64,000 bases of DNA from Lentisphaerota bacterium (lineage in GTDB: Bacteria > Verrucomicrobiota > Lentisphaeria > Oligosphaerales > JABHEG01). The notes under the pieces are model-generated. The model did not search any database. It was not told the DNA's origin and saw only the letters and a list, made by a program, of their open reading frames with translations. Position 1 is the first letter of the stretch, and each line of letters starts with the position of its first letter. This document shows positions 36,663-45,157 of this stretch, in pieces. The stretch covers positions 1 through 64,000 of the forward strand of contig JABHEG010000220.1 in the NCBI GenBank assembly GCA_018676675.1, read 5' to 3'. The position numbers were made by a program, and so were the translations under genes.

Positions 36663-38696
36663 ATGACCAAACGCGCCATCATTCTCGGTCTCCTGTGCGC
36701 CGCCTTTATCGCGGGCTTCTGTTATTTCCACGACTGCGTCATCAACCCGGGGGCCCGGATCCGCCTGGTGCCGCACCTGATGCCGCACATCGTGTACGGC
36801 GCCCTCCTCTTCGCTGTCCTCGGAATCAACCCGCTGCTCAAACACGTCCTCAAGTGGAAGCCACTGGGTGCGGGTGAACTAGCTCTGGTCGTGGCTCTGG
36901 CGCTGGTCGCCTGTTCGGTTCCCTTCTACGGCATGGTCCACTGCTGGCCCTCGGCCCTCATGCTCCCACACCACTACGAGCGTGTCTCGCCGGGATGGCA
37001 ACGGGAGGGAGTGCTCCAACTCGCTCCCAAGGCGATGTTGGCAGACGTCAGCAAAGACGAGACAACCGCACTCACCGGCTACGTGACCGGTCTTTCGGTC
37101 GGCAGTGACCACGCGGCAATCACGGACATCCCGTGGAGCGCCTGGCTGCGCCCTATGCTCTTCTGGGTTCCGCTCGTCCTCTCGATCACCATCGCCTGCA
37201 TCGCTCTGAGTGTCGTCATCCACCGACAGTGGGCCCACCATGAACAACTGCCCTATCCCATCTCGCAGTTCACCCATGCCCTGCTCCCGGGCGATGGGCC
37301 CTCCGTGTTGCGGTCACGCGGGTTCATCATCGCGGCAACTGCGGTATTCGCAATCCATATGGTGAACTATGCTCATGCCTGGTGGCCCCAGTATCTGATC
37401 CCGATCAAACTGCGCCTCGACCTCTCTCCCGCCCTCAAGCTCGTGCCCGAACTGCTCAGTGGGGACGGGCGGTCTCTGCTCTATCCTCGGGTCATTTTCG
37501 CAGTCATCGGTATCACCTACTTCTTTGCATCCGACGTCTCGTTCTCGCTGGCAATCGCCCCGGTCTTCATGTGTTACGTGTGCGGTGTCCTGACCGGTTA
37601 CGGCCTCTCAGTCACCAAAGGCTTCAGCCTATTCCACAACAGCAAGGTGTTCCTCTACTTCGGCGGATACCTCGGGATCTTCCTGATGAGCGTCTACACG
37701 GGCCGACACCTCTATGGGAACGTGCTCAGGCGCAGTCTCGGCATGCAATCGAGTGAGGACCAGGACCCGGCGCTGGTATGGGCCATGCGGATCTTCCTGG
37801 CCGGCGCGGCCCTCTTCTGCCTGTTGCTCATGATCGTGGGACTGGACTGGCCGTTTGCGCTGTTCTACACCGGGGTCAGCATCCTCGTCTTCACCGTGAT
37901 CAGTCGCTCCATAGCAGAGACAGGCGGTTTCTACATCGGCACCTGGATCCTGCCGGGATCAGTCCTGTGGGGGCTGCTGGGCGGCCGCGCCGTGGGTCCA
38001 CGATCACTGGTAATCATGGTCATGGTTTCCATCATCGTTCTGGTCGGACCGGGGTGGGCTCCCATGCCGTTCGTGGTGCAGAGCCTGAAGATCGCAGACA
38101 TGACCGGGCTCCGGGTCCGGAAAACGGCGATATGGTGCGGGATTGCTCTGGTCCTGGCCATGGCTATCGCCATCCCGGCGACGATCTACTGGCAATACGA
38201 CGGTGGCGTCATGCGGACGGCGTCCGGCTGGGCGCGCTACACCCCTCGACTTCCCTTTGACCAAGCGGTCGTCATGCAACAGCAGTTGGCCGCGCAGGGG
38301 TTGCTGGATTCAGCCTCGGAAACTCACGGTTGGGCACGACTGAGTCAGCTGGCCCCCAGCCCGACGTTCTGGGCTGCCTTCGGGATAGGCACGGTGCTCT
38401 CCGTCCTCATCTATGTCTGCCGCCTGCGCTTCCCCTGGTGGCCGATTCACCCCATCGTGTTCGTCTTCCTAGGAACGCACCAGGCCCAGCGACTGGCCTT
38501 CTCATTCCTGCTCGGCTGGGCCATCAAGACGGGAATCTACAGATACGGAGGGGCAAGGCTCTACCAGTCGGCAAAGCCGGTCATGATCGGTCTGATCGCG
38601 GGGGAAGTCGCCGCCGGAACGGTCCCGATGGTTTTTGGCGTCCTCTATTACGCCATCACGGGCGACCCACCGGTCAACTACTCCCTGCTGCTCTGA
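36663..38696 (+). CDS. DUF6785/DUF6784-type polytopic membrane protein (OPT-like)
   Basis: 677 aa with about a dozen or more hydrophobic helices, resembling the DUF6785/DUF6784 proteins distantly related to oligopeptide (OPT) transporters. Recognisable pieces are the HHEQLPYPISQFTHALL loop, ISRSIAETGGFYIGTW and the C-terminal GWAIKTGIYRYGGARLYQSAKPVMIGLIAGE. It is inserted in the inner membrane; substrate unknown, and a transport role is inferred. I chose the ATG at 36663 because the first 25 codons of the longer frame do not look like a membrane-protein N-terminus. It ends convergently with the HIT gene, 76 bp apart. Confidence 0.8.
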   Translation: MTKRAIILGLLCAAFIAGFCYFHDCVINPGARIRLVPHLMPHIVYGALLFAVLGINPLLKHVLKWKPLGAGELALVVALALVACSVPFYGMVHCWPSALMLPHHYERVSPGWQREGVLQLAPKAMLADVSKDETTALTGYVTGLSVGSDHAAITDIPWSAWLRPMLFWVPLVLSITIACIALSVVIHRQWAHHEQLPYPISQFTHALLPGDGPSVLRSRGFIIAATAVFAIHMVNYAHAWWPQYLIPIKLRLDLSPALKLVPELLSGDGRSLLYPRVIFAVIGITYFFASDVSFSLAIAPVFMCYVCGVLTGYGLSVTKGFSLFHNSKVFLYFGGYLGIFLMSVYTGRHLYGNVLRRSLGMQSSEDQDPALVWAMRIFLAGAALFCLLLMIVGLDWPFALFYTGVSILVFTVISRSIAETGGFYIGTWILPGSVLWGLLGGRAVGPRSLVIMVMVSIIVLVGPGWAPMPFVVQSLKIADMTGLRVRKTAIWCGIALVLAMAIAIPATIYWQYDGGVMRTASGWARYTPRLPFDQAVVMQQQLAAQGLLDSASETHGWARLSQLAPSPTFWAAFGIGTVLSVLIYVCRLRFPWWPIHPIVFVFLGTHQAQRLAFSFLLGWAIKTGIYRYGGARLYQSAKPVMIGLIAGEVAAGTVPMVFGVLYYAITGDPPVNYSLLL

Positions 38697-38723
38697 CGCG
38701 CTCTATTGCGCACGGCGCGGCTC

Positions 38724-38795
38724 CGTCAGAGCCCTGACCAACGGGAGGGGTCCCCCTGGACAGCAAGACCGCTTACGTTGTGCGCGGCTCGGACG
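38724..38795. repeat. Repeat family G, copy 2
   Basis: The left arm, GCCCTGACCAACGGGAGGGG at 38731-38750, differs by one base from that at 8921. A decayed right arm (GCGGCTCGGACGAG, 38781-38794) overlaps the last codons of the HIT gene, whose C-terminal SSEPRTT is encoded within it. It lies between convergent genes. Confidence 0.55.
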
Positions 38796-39333
38796 AGGCC
38801 CCCGCCTCCATTTCGTCCCAGGCCTCACGCAGAATGCGGGCCGTCTCGTCCAAGGCTTCCGGGACCACGCGGACGTCGGCGAAGACCGGCATAAAGTTGG
38901 TGTCCCCGACCCAACGCGGGACAATGTGCTGGTGCAGGTGCCCGGGGACCCCAGCCCCGGCAGCCACACCAAGATTGATCCCGATGTTAAAACCATCCGG
39001 ATGCATCACACGCCGCAGCAACGCCTCGATCTTCACCGTGAGCTGCATCATGCCAAGCCGTTCCGCATCGGTCATCTCGCTCAGATCCGCCACATGGCGA
39101 CACGGCGCCACCAGCATGTGCCCGGAACAGTACGGAAACGTGTTCAAGAGGGCGAACACCGCATCGCATCGCGCAATGACATGGTTGCTGCAGTCGCAGC
39201 CATGGTCCGCCTCCGCCTTGCTGCAGAAGAAGCACCCCGTCTGCTCACGCGCATTGACGATATAAGAAACCCGCCATGGGGCCCACAACGGGCGCGCATG
39301 GGACGTCACATCAGCCTGGTTATCCGTGCTCAC
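38773..39333 (-). CDS. HIT-family hydrolase/Ap4A phosphorylase-like protein
   Basis: 186 aa. The histidine triad HLHQHIVP is at 132-139; its central His forms the nucleotidyl intermediate. LWAPWR (16-21) and a CFFC zinc knuckle (34-37) are typical of the AP-4-A phosphorylase II-like branch. It probably hydrolyses or phosphorolyses dinucleoside polyphosphates or AMP-conjugates in the cytoplasm. I chose the GTG at 39333 (GGAGG, spacing four); an ATG at 39357 lacks a ribosome site. Its 3' end runs into a family G repeat. Confidence 0.9.
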   Translation of the reverse strand: MSTDNQADVTSHARPLWAPWRVSYIVNAREQTGCFFCSKAEADHGCDCSNHVIARCDAVFALLNTFPYCSGHMLVAPCRHVADLSEMTDAERLGMMQLTVKIEALLRRVMHPDGFNIGINLGVAAGAGVPGHLHQHIVPRWVGDTNFMPVFADVRVVPEALDETARILREAWDEMEAGASSEPRTT

Positions 39334-39489
39334 TCTGCCTCCGAACAGTCGCTTCATCCATCATACAAACGCCAGGGAATCTCCATCACCCGACAGCGGC
39401 ATCAATATGGTGTCCCGTTACGGATCAATGCAAATGCAGCGAGATCGCAACCGGCAAGGGGTCAGGTACGCGGGGAAGAACTCTAAGAT

Positions 39490-39582
39490 GGCTCGACGGA
39501 GTCTCTCCCTTCAGGGATTCTCCGGGCCATCTGTGTTCGGTGGAGGGAGAGACTCCGTCGAGCCGCCTCACGAGACTGAGGC
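39490..39582. repeat. Palindromic repeat family C, copy 2
   Basis: The element seen at 1-94 recurs here. Perfect 21-nt inverted repeats lie at 39490-39510 and 39544-39564, followed by the second hairpin (GCCTCACGAGACTGAGGC, 39565-39582). The loop differs from copy 1 at several positions while the stems match, as expected for selected or recently copied palindromes. Together with unassigned sequence at 39583-39914 it fills the gap before iorA. Confidence 0.85.
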
Positions 39583-39914
39583 ATTGCTCGCAACCGGGCA
39601 ATGCCGACTCCCTCGGTGGTAAGGGACTGCTTGAGCAGGTGAGGAACGAGTCCTCAGAAACGTCCAGCCAGCCTACCCACCAGAGGTGCAATTGAGCTTC
39701 CGGAGGGTATATTCTCATGCTTTTCCTGCGCTCGGGGCTCCCCCTCGCAGCGCTCGTGCCGACCGGATGACTGGTATCTGTGACATGCGACCCAATGCAC
39801 GGGCAGGGACCATGACGCCATGGTCGTGGGCGACAAGTTTCCCTCACCGTGCAGCGACACAGCGTCCACATAGCGATCGGCCATACTCAACCCGGAACTT
39901 TCTGAGGACACCTA
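39583..39914. other. Intergenic region, no gene recognised
   Basis: About 330 bp upstream of iorA between the family C repeat and the iorA start. Short open frames here have no family resemblance. It probably holds the iorAB promoter, but no clear -35/-10 pair could be assigned. Confidence 0.5.
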
Positions 39915-41507
39915 ATGGCTGTGAAACTACTTCTAGGTGACGAAGCAGTGGCCCAGGGCGCTCTCGACGCCGGAATCTCCGGCTGCTACGCCTACCCCGG
40001 CACACCGTCCACCGAAATCATGGAGTACATTCAGGCTGCTCCAGAGACGGGGACCCGCGGGGTGCACTCCCAGTGGTCAGCCAACGAAAAGACGGCGATG
40101 GAAGAAGCCCTGGGCATGTCCTATGCAGGCAAACGTGCCCTCGTCTGCATGAAACATGTCGGGCTGAATGTCGCCGCCGACGGGTTCGTCAACTCGGCGA
40201 TTACCGGCACGCTTGGGGGGCTGGTCATCACGGTGGCCGATGACCCCTCCATGCACTCCTCGCAAAACGAGCAGGATTCGCGGAACTACGCGAAGTTTGC
40301 CATGATTCCGTGCCTGGAGCCGTCCAACCAGCAGGAAGCGTACGATATGCTGGCCTACGGCCTCGCTTATTCGGAAGAAAAGCGCGTTCCGGTCATGATG
40401 CGAATCACGACACGGCTTGCCCACTCCCGCGCCAATGTCACGCTGGGCGAAGCACTGCCCGAGAACGGCAACGCCCTCCCTGATGACCCGCGCGATTTCG
40501 TCCTCCTCCCGTCCAATGCACGGCGTAACTACGACCGCCTGGTTGAAAAGCAGGCCGAATTCGTCGCCTCTGCCGAAACGTCACCCTACAACCAACTGGT
40601 CGAGGGCCCGGACAAATCCCTGGGCATCATCGCTTCCGGCATCGCGTTCAACTACCTGATGGAAGCCTACGCCGGGGCCACCTGCCCCCACCCGCTCCTC
40701 AAGGTCTCACAGTATCCACTACCGACAGACCAGCTCCGGCAGCTCGTCGATGGATGCGACAAGGTTCTCGTCCTCGAAGATGGCGGACCATTCATTGAGG
40801 AAATGCTGTGTGGCCCGCTTGGTCCTCAGAAACCCGTCATCGGCCGCCTGACCGGCGTTCTGCCCAGAACCGGCGAGCTGAGCCCAGCCGTAGTCGCAGC
40901 CTGCCTCAATCAGGGCTCGAACGACGACAAAGCACCCTCTGAACTGATCCGCGTCCGTCCGCCACGCCTGTGCACAGGTTGCCCACACATCTGTTCGTAC
41001 AAGGCCATGCTCGAGGCGATGGACGATGTACCTCAAGGCCATGTTTTCTCCGACATCGGCTGTTACACGCTGGGCGCACTCCCGCCATTCAACGCGATCA
41101 GTACCTGTGTGGACATGGGGGCCTCAATCTCCATGGCCAAGGGGGCGGCCGATGCCGGTATGCGCCCCGCAGTTGCCGTCATCGGGGACTCGACCTTCAC
41201 CCACTCCGGAATGACGCCACTGCTTGACGCCGTCTGGGAAGACACCCCCATCACCGTGTTCATCATGGATAACGGAACGACAGGGATGACCGGTGGGCAG
41301 GACTCACCCGCCACCGGCCGCCTGGTCCAGATATGTGAAGGAATCGGTGTCCCCAGGGAACACATCAGACACATCGATCCCCTCCCGAAGAGGCACGAGG
41401 AAAACGTCCGCGTGCTGCGTGAAGAGATCATGGAATACGAAGGCCTTTCAGTGGTCATTGCCGAGCGCGAGTGCATCCAGACCCTGCGTCGCTCGAAGAA
41501 GAAATAG
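39915..41507 (+). CDS. iorA: Indolepyruvate ferredoxin oxidoreductase, alpha subunit
   Basis: 530 aa. Thiamine-diphosphate enzyme subunit oxidising indolepyruvate and related aryl pyruvates to acyl-CoA with ferredoxin; cytoplasmic heterodimer with IorB. The N-terminal pyrimidine-binding region has YPGTPSTEIME (near 27-37). The diagnostic PRLCTGCPH is near 352, and the TPP motif GDSTFTHSG begins near 424, with the NG of DNGTTGMTGG downstream. The protein stops right after ERECIQTLRRSKKK, so the C-terminal double 4Fe-4S ferredoxin domain normally found in IorA is missing. Electron transfer would need a separate ferredoxin. iorB begins 15 bp later. Confidence 0.93.
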   Translation: MAVKLLLGDEAVAQGALDAGISGCYAYPGTPSTEIMEYIQAAPETGTRGVHSQWSANEKTAMEEALGMSYAGKRALVCMKHVGLNVAADGFVNSAITGTLGGLVITVADDPSMHSSQNEQDSRNYAKFAMIPCLEPSNQQEAYDMLAYGLAYSEEKRVPVMMRITTRLAHSRANVTLGEALPENGNALPDDPRDFVLLPSNARRNYDRLVEKQAEFVASAETSPYNQLVEGPDKSLGIIASGIAFNYLMEAYAGATCPHPLLKVSQYPLPTDQLRQLVDGCDKVLVLEDGGPFIEEMLCGPLGPQKPVIGRLTGVLPRTGELSPAVVAACLNQGSNDDKAPSELIRVRPPRLCTGCPHICSYKAMLEAMDDVPQGHVFSDIGCYTLGALPPFNAISTCVDMGASISMAKGAADAGMRPAVAVIGDSTFTHSGMTPLLDAVWEDTPITVFIMDNGTTGMTGGQDSPATGRLVQICEGIGVPREHIRHIDPLPKRHEENVRVLREEIMEYEGLSVVIAERECIQTLRRSKKK

Positions 41508-41522
41508 AGGGACTCCCCAGAC

Positions 41523-42110
41523 ATGAAGAACGATATCGTCATCGCAGGAGTGGGTGGACAGGGCATCTTGACCATCGCCGCTATCGTCGGGCATGCCGCC
41601 GTGGCCAATGGCCTGAACGTGAAGCAGTCGGAAGTGCATGGAATGGCCCAGCGAGGCGGCGCCGTTCTCGCTCATTTGCGCATTTCTGACGACGTCATTT
41701 ACTCCGATCTCGTGCCGAAGGGAAAAGCCGATGTCGTCTTGGCCGTGGAGCCCCTTGAGGCCCTGCGTCATATCGACTTCCTGGCCCCCGACGGCGTTGT
41801 CCTCGCCAATGAAGTACCCGTGGTGAACATCGACAACTACCCGGATCTCGAAACCGTCCTGGCCGAGCTGCGTCAGTACCCGAGACGCCTCGTACTGGAT
41901 GCCGACCAAGTGGCAAAAAACACGGGCTCTGCCCGGGCGATGAACATGGTCATGCTCGGGGCGCTCTCCCCCTTCCTGGACCTTCCCGATGAGAGCCTGA
42001 CCGACATGATCAAACAGGCCTTTGAACGCAAGGGCGAGAAAGTGCTGAAGACAAATCTCGAAGCATTCACCGAGGGACAGCAGGCGGCCGAAACCGTCGC
42101 GGATGCCTGA
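41523..42110 (+). CDS. iorB: Indolepyruvate ferredoxin oxidoreductase, beta subunit
   Basis: 195-aa catalytic-partner (gamma-type) subunit. It has the family opening IVIAGVGGQGILTIA, then SEVHGMAQRGGAVLAHLR and ADVVLAVEPLEALRH. It works with IorA in the 2-oxoacid:ferredoxin oxidoreductase heterodimer, providing reduced ferredoxin from aromatic-amino-acid breakdown or working in the reverse direction for synthesis. Usual length; no cysteine-cluster domain of its own, so the missing ferredoxin module of IorA is not compensated here. It starts 15 bp after iorA, so the two are one operon. Confidence 0.95.
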   Translation: MKNDIVIAGVGGQGILTIAAIVGHAAVANGLNVKQSEVHGMAQRGGAVLAHLRISDDVIYSDLVPKGKADVVLAVEPLEALRHIDFLAPDGVVLANEVPVVNIDNYPDLETVLAELRQYPRRLVLDADQVAKNTGSARAMNMVMLGALSPFLDLPDESLTDMIKQAFERKGEKVLKTNLEAFTEGQQAAETVADA

Positions 42111-42207
42111 GCAATCAGCGAACGGGGGCAAGACTGGACACATTGGCCAAACCTGAGATAATGCACGATAGTGCGGCCCCCCGTGAAGTCAGGGAGTGAT
42201 ACACACA

Positions 42208-43362
42208 ATGAAAGAGCAACTCGTTTCGGCCTTTGTGGAGCGGTTCGATGCCAGGCCCACCGTGGTGACCCGTGCTCCGGGACGCCTCGAAATTCTGGGC
42301 AATCACACCGACTACAACGAGGGAGTCGTCCTCAGCGTGGCCGTTGACCGGGCGGCGTTTGTTGCCGCCGGAGCCGTCCCGGGAGGAACCTGCTGCATCC
42401 GTGATATCATGGACGGCAGCGAACGGACGTTCTCGCTCGACAGTCTCGACTCCCCGACCTCAGGAGACTGGGCCAACTACGTCAAGGGCGTTGTTGTGGA
42501 ACTGCAGAAGCGCGGGATTGAGATCCCGGCCTTCGAGGCGGTCTTCGGCAGCACCGTGCCCATGTCAGCCGGCATGAGCAGCTCAGCCGCACTCGAGATT
42601 TCGGTCGCCTACGCCCTGGGTGAGCTGGCCGGGGCAGACCTCCCCTGGCAGGAGTGGGCCAAGGTAGGCCAGGGAGCCGAGAATAACTACGTGGGAGCCA
42701 AAACAGGACTCCTGGACCAGTTCAGCTCCATCAAAGGCAAAGCAGGGCAGCTCGTCTTCTCCGACTTCCGGACACTGGAGGTCGAGAACGTCCCCATTCC
42801 TGAAGGCACAGCCCTGGTTGTAGCCAACAGCATGGTGAAGCACACGTTGACCAACGAGTACAACGACCGGCGCGAAAGCTGTGAAGATGCCGTCGCCTCA
42901 CTGAAGCCCCGGATGCCCGACATCACGGCTCTCCGCGACGTTTCACGAGCCGACCTTGAACGCCACCGCGAGGCTTTGGACCCCGTGAGCTACCAGCGAG
43001 CGCTCCACGTGGTGGGCGAGAACGAACGCGTGATGGCGGGAATCTCCGCACTCGAGGACAACAAACTCGCCGCATTCGGAGACCTCATGTTCGATTCTCA
43101 GAACAGCTCCACCCAGCACTTTGAGAATAGCTGCGACGAACTGGACACGCTTGTGGCCATCGGTAAGACCCTCCCCGGGGCAATCGGCGCCCGGCTAAGC
43201 GGCGGCGGCTTTGGCGGAATCACGGTCCACCTGGTCGAGGCCGACAAGGCTGAACCGTACAGCGAGGCCCTCGCCGACGTCTACAGTAAACAGACCGGCC
43301 TCGAGTCTGAGGCGATGATCTGCCAACCCGCCGATGGGGCAAACACCTTGTTCAAAGCATAG
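42208..43362 (+). CDS. galK: Galactokinase (GHMP kinase family)
   Basis: 384 aa; phosphorylates galactose to galactose-1-phosphate (Leloir pathway) in the cytoplasm. The galactokinase signature RAPGRLEILGNHTDYNEG is at 22-39, the GHMP ATP-binding loop VPMSAGMSSSAALE begins near 118, and GARLSGGGFGG begins near 328. Length is normal. AGGGAG lies 11 bases before the ATG at 42208. It starts about 97 bp after iorB. No other gal genes are adjacent, so it may serve salvage of galactose from polysaccharide. A closely related GHMP sugar kinase cannot be excluded. Confidence 0.93.
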   Translation: MKEQLVSAFVERFDARPTVVTRAPGRLEILGNHTDYNEGVVLSVAVDRAAFVAAGAVPGGTCCIRDIMDGSERTFSLDSLDSPTSGDWANYVKGVVVELQKRGIEIPAFEAVFGSTVPMSAGMSSSAALEISVAYALGELAGADLPWQEWAKVGQGAENNYVGAKTGLLDQFSSIKGKAGQLVFSDFRTLEVENVPIPEGTALVVANSMVKHTLTNEYNDRRESCEDAVASLKPRMPDITALRDVSRADLERHREALDPVSYQRALHVVGENERVMAGISALEDNKLAAFGDLMFDSQNSSTQHFENSCDELDTLVAIGKTLPGAIGARLSGGGFGGITVHLVEADKAEPYSEALADVYSKQTGLESEAMICQPADGANTLFKA

Positions 43363-43401
43363 CTCGCCGCGAGCACTAGGAACGAATGGTACTAAGATAA
43401 A

Positions 43402-43494
43402 AGCAATCGGGGCATGGCAGCCCCTCCCACACTAGCTGCGGTGACCTCAATGTGGGAGGCGGCGCCATCCGGCGACCTCTTCCGGGATGCACTT
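43402..43494. repeat. Repeat family A, copy 4
   Basis: GCAATCGGGGCATGGCAGCC at 43402 and the facing TGTGGGAGGCGGCGCCATCC at 43451 match the arms of the copies at 9013 and 17633 in opposite orientation. It lies between galK and ffh. Confidence 0.8.
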
Positions 43495-43565
43495 CCTGCC
43501 GCTTGTCTTGGTGCCATCCGACACTGAGAATGCCAGCCCCAGACGCTTCGGTTTGAAGGAATACC

Positions 43566-45071
43566 ATGTTCGAGCGACTCACAGATCGACTGCAGGATGC
43601 GTTCAGAGACCTTTCCGGACGTGGACGACTGACCGAAACCAATGTCGGCGATGCCATGCGTGAAGTGCGCCGGGCACTGCTGGACGCAGACGTCAACTAC
43701 CAGGTCACCAAGGAATTCATCAAAACGGTCCGCGAGGAGTGCCTGGGCGAGCGCGTCATGCGCAACATTGCCCCCGGGCAGATGGCCATCAAGGTCGTTA
43801 ACGATGAGCTAACAGCTCTTCTCGGGGAAGAGAACGCCCCGCTGGAGCTGACGGGGACGCCTGCGGTCATCATGCTCGTAGGCCTCCATGGCAGTGGCAA
43901 GACCACCACTGCGGCGAAGCTGGCCAATCTGCTCCAAACCAAACACGAACGCCGGGTGATGCTGGCCGCCGGGGACCTCTACCGCCCCGCAGCCATCGAC
44001 CAATTGGAGATACTGGGCAAAGAGCTGGAAATCCCGGTCTACACCGAACGCGACAGCAAAGATGTGGCAAAGCTCGCGGTCAATGCCAGAAACCACGCCC
44101 AGGAACAGGGCTGTGACACACTGCTGATCGACACGGCAGGACGACTCCAGGTCGACACGGATCTCGTTCAGGAACTGATCGACGTCAAGCGTCGGGCTCA
44201 GCCCCGAGAGATTCTCCTGATTGCAGACGCCGCTCTGGGCCAGGAAGCCGTCTCCGTCGCTCAGCACTTCGACGAGGCGCTGGGAATCACCGGCATCGTC
44301 CTGACCAAGCTGGATGGGGATGCCCGTGGCGGGGCAGCGCTGTCCATGCGGAAGGTCACCGGGCGCCCCATCAAGTTCGTCGGCGTGGGCGAACGCACAG
44401 TGGACCTTGAGCCGTTCTACCCCGAACGCATGGCCTCACGCATCCTCGGTATGGGCGATGTCGTCAGCCTCGTGGAGAAGGCATCCGAGCAGTTCGAGGA
44501 AGAAGAGGCCACTCGCCTCGAAGAGAAGCTGCGCAAAAGCACGTTCGATTTCGAGGACTTTGTCGACCAACTGGGCAAGATCCGCAAGATGGGCGGGCTG
44601 ATGTCACTGCTTGACATGATCCCCGGCGTCAGTGGTCTCAAAGACCAAATCGGGGGGGATGAAGGCCAGTTCAATCACATCGAAGGGATCATCAACTCGA
44701 TGACCCCGCACGAACGCCAAAACCCCAACTTGATCGACCTGTCCAGACGTCGCCGCATCGCTCGAGGAAGCGGAAGTGAGATCGTTGAGATCAATCAGCT
44801 CATCAAGCAGTTCCAGACCATGCGCCAGATGATGTCGAAAATGGGCAAAATGGGTGGAATGGGTGGAATGGGCGGCATGGGTGACCTTCTTGGGGGAGGC
44901 GCAGGCGGAATGGGTGGAATGGGGGGGATGGGCGGGATGGCAGGCATGGGCGGAATGCCCGGCATGGGTGGCTTCGGAGGAGGCTCCAGTGCCACCAAGC
45001 CCAAACGCAAGCCTCGCAAGAAGCCACAGAAGCCAAAAGCGAAGAAGAAAAAGAAGAAGAAAAGACGCTGA
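43566..45071 (+). CDS. ffh: Signal recognition particle GTPase
   Basis: 501 aa. It binds signal sequences and 4.5S RNA and targets nascent membrane proteins to FtsY/SecYEG. The N domain is followed by the G domain, with P-loop GLHGSGKTTTAAKL from about 106, DTAGRLQ near 190 and TKLDGDARGGAAL near 247. The methionine-rich M domain starts near 330. The tail is unusually Gly-Met rich (several GGM repeats), ending in a run of lysines. AAGGAA precedes the ATG. The 4.5S RNA gene is not apparent nearby. Confidence 0.98.
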   Translation: MFERLTDRLQDAFRDLSGRGRLTETNVGDAMREVRRALLDADVNYQVTKEFIKTVREECLGERVMRNIAPGQMAIKVVNDELTALLGEENAPLELTGTPAVIMLVGLHGSGKTTTAAKLANLLQTKHERRVMLAAGDLYRPAAIDQLEILGKELEIPVYTERDSKDVAKLAVNARNHAQEQGCDTLLIDTAGRLQVDTDLVQELIDVKRRAQPREILLIADAALGQEAVSVAQHFDEALGITGIVLTKLDGDARGGAALSMRKVTGRPIKFVGVGERTVDLEPFYPERMASRILGMGDVVSLVEKASEQFEEEEATRLEEKLRKSTFDFEDFVDQLGKIRKMGGLMSLLDMIPGVSGLKDQIGGDEGQFNHIEGIINSMTPHERQNPNLIDLSRRRRIARGSGSEIVEINQLIKQFQTMRQMMSKMGKMGGMGGMGGMGDLLGGGAGGMGGMGGMGGMAGMGGMPGMGGFGGGSSATKPKRKPRKKPQKPKAKKKKKKKRR

Positions 45072-45157
45072 TCGACGGTCTCCCTTCGGCTGACTTCGCA
45101 CGTCATACCCGCTGACGGTGGGCTGTCCCGACTTCCCTTGAAGCCCGGGAGACGACG

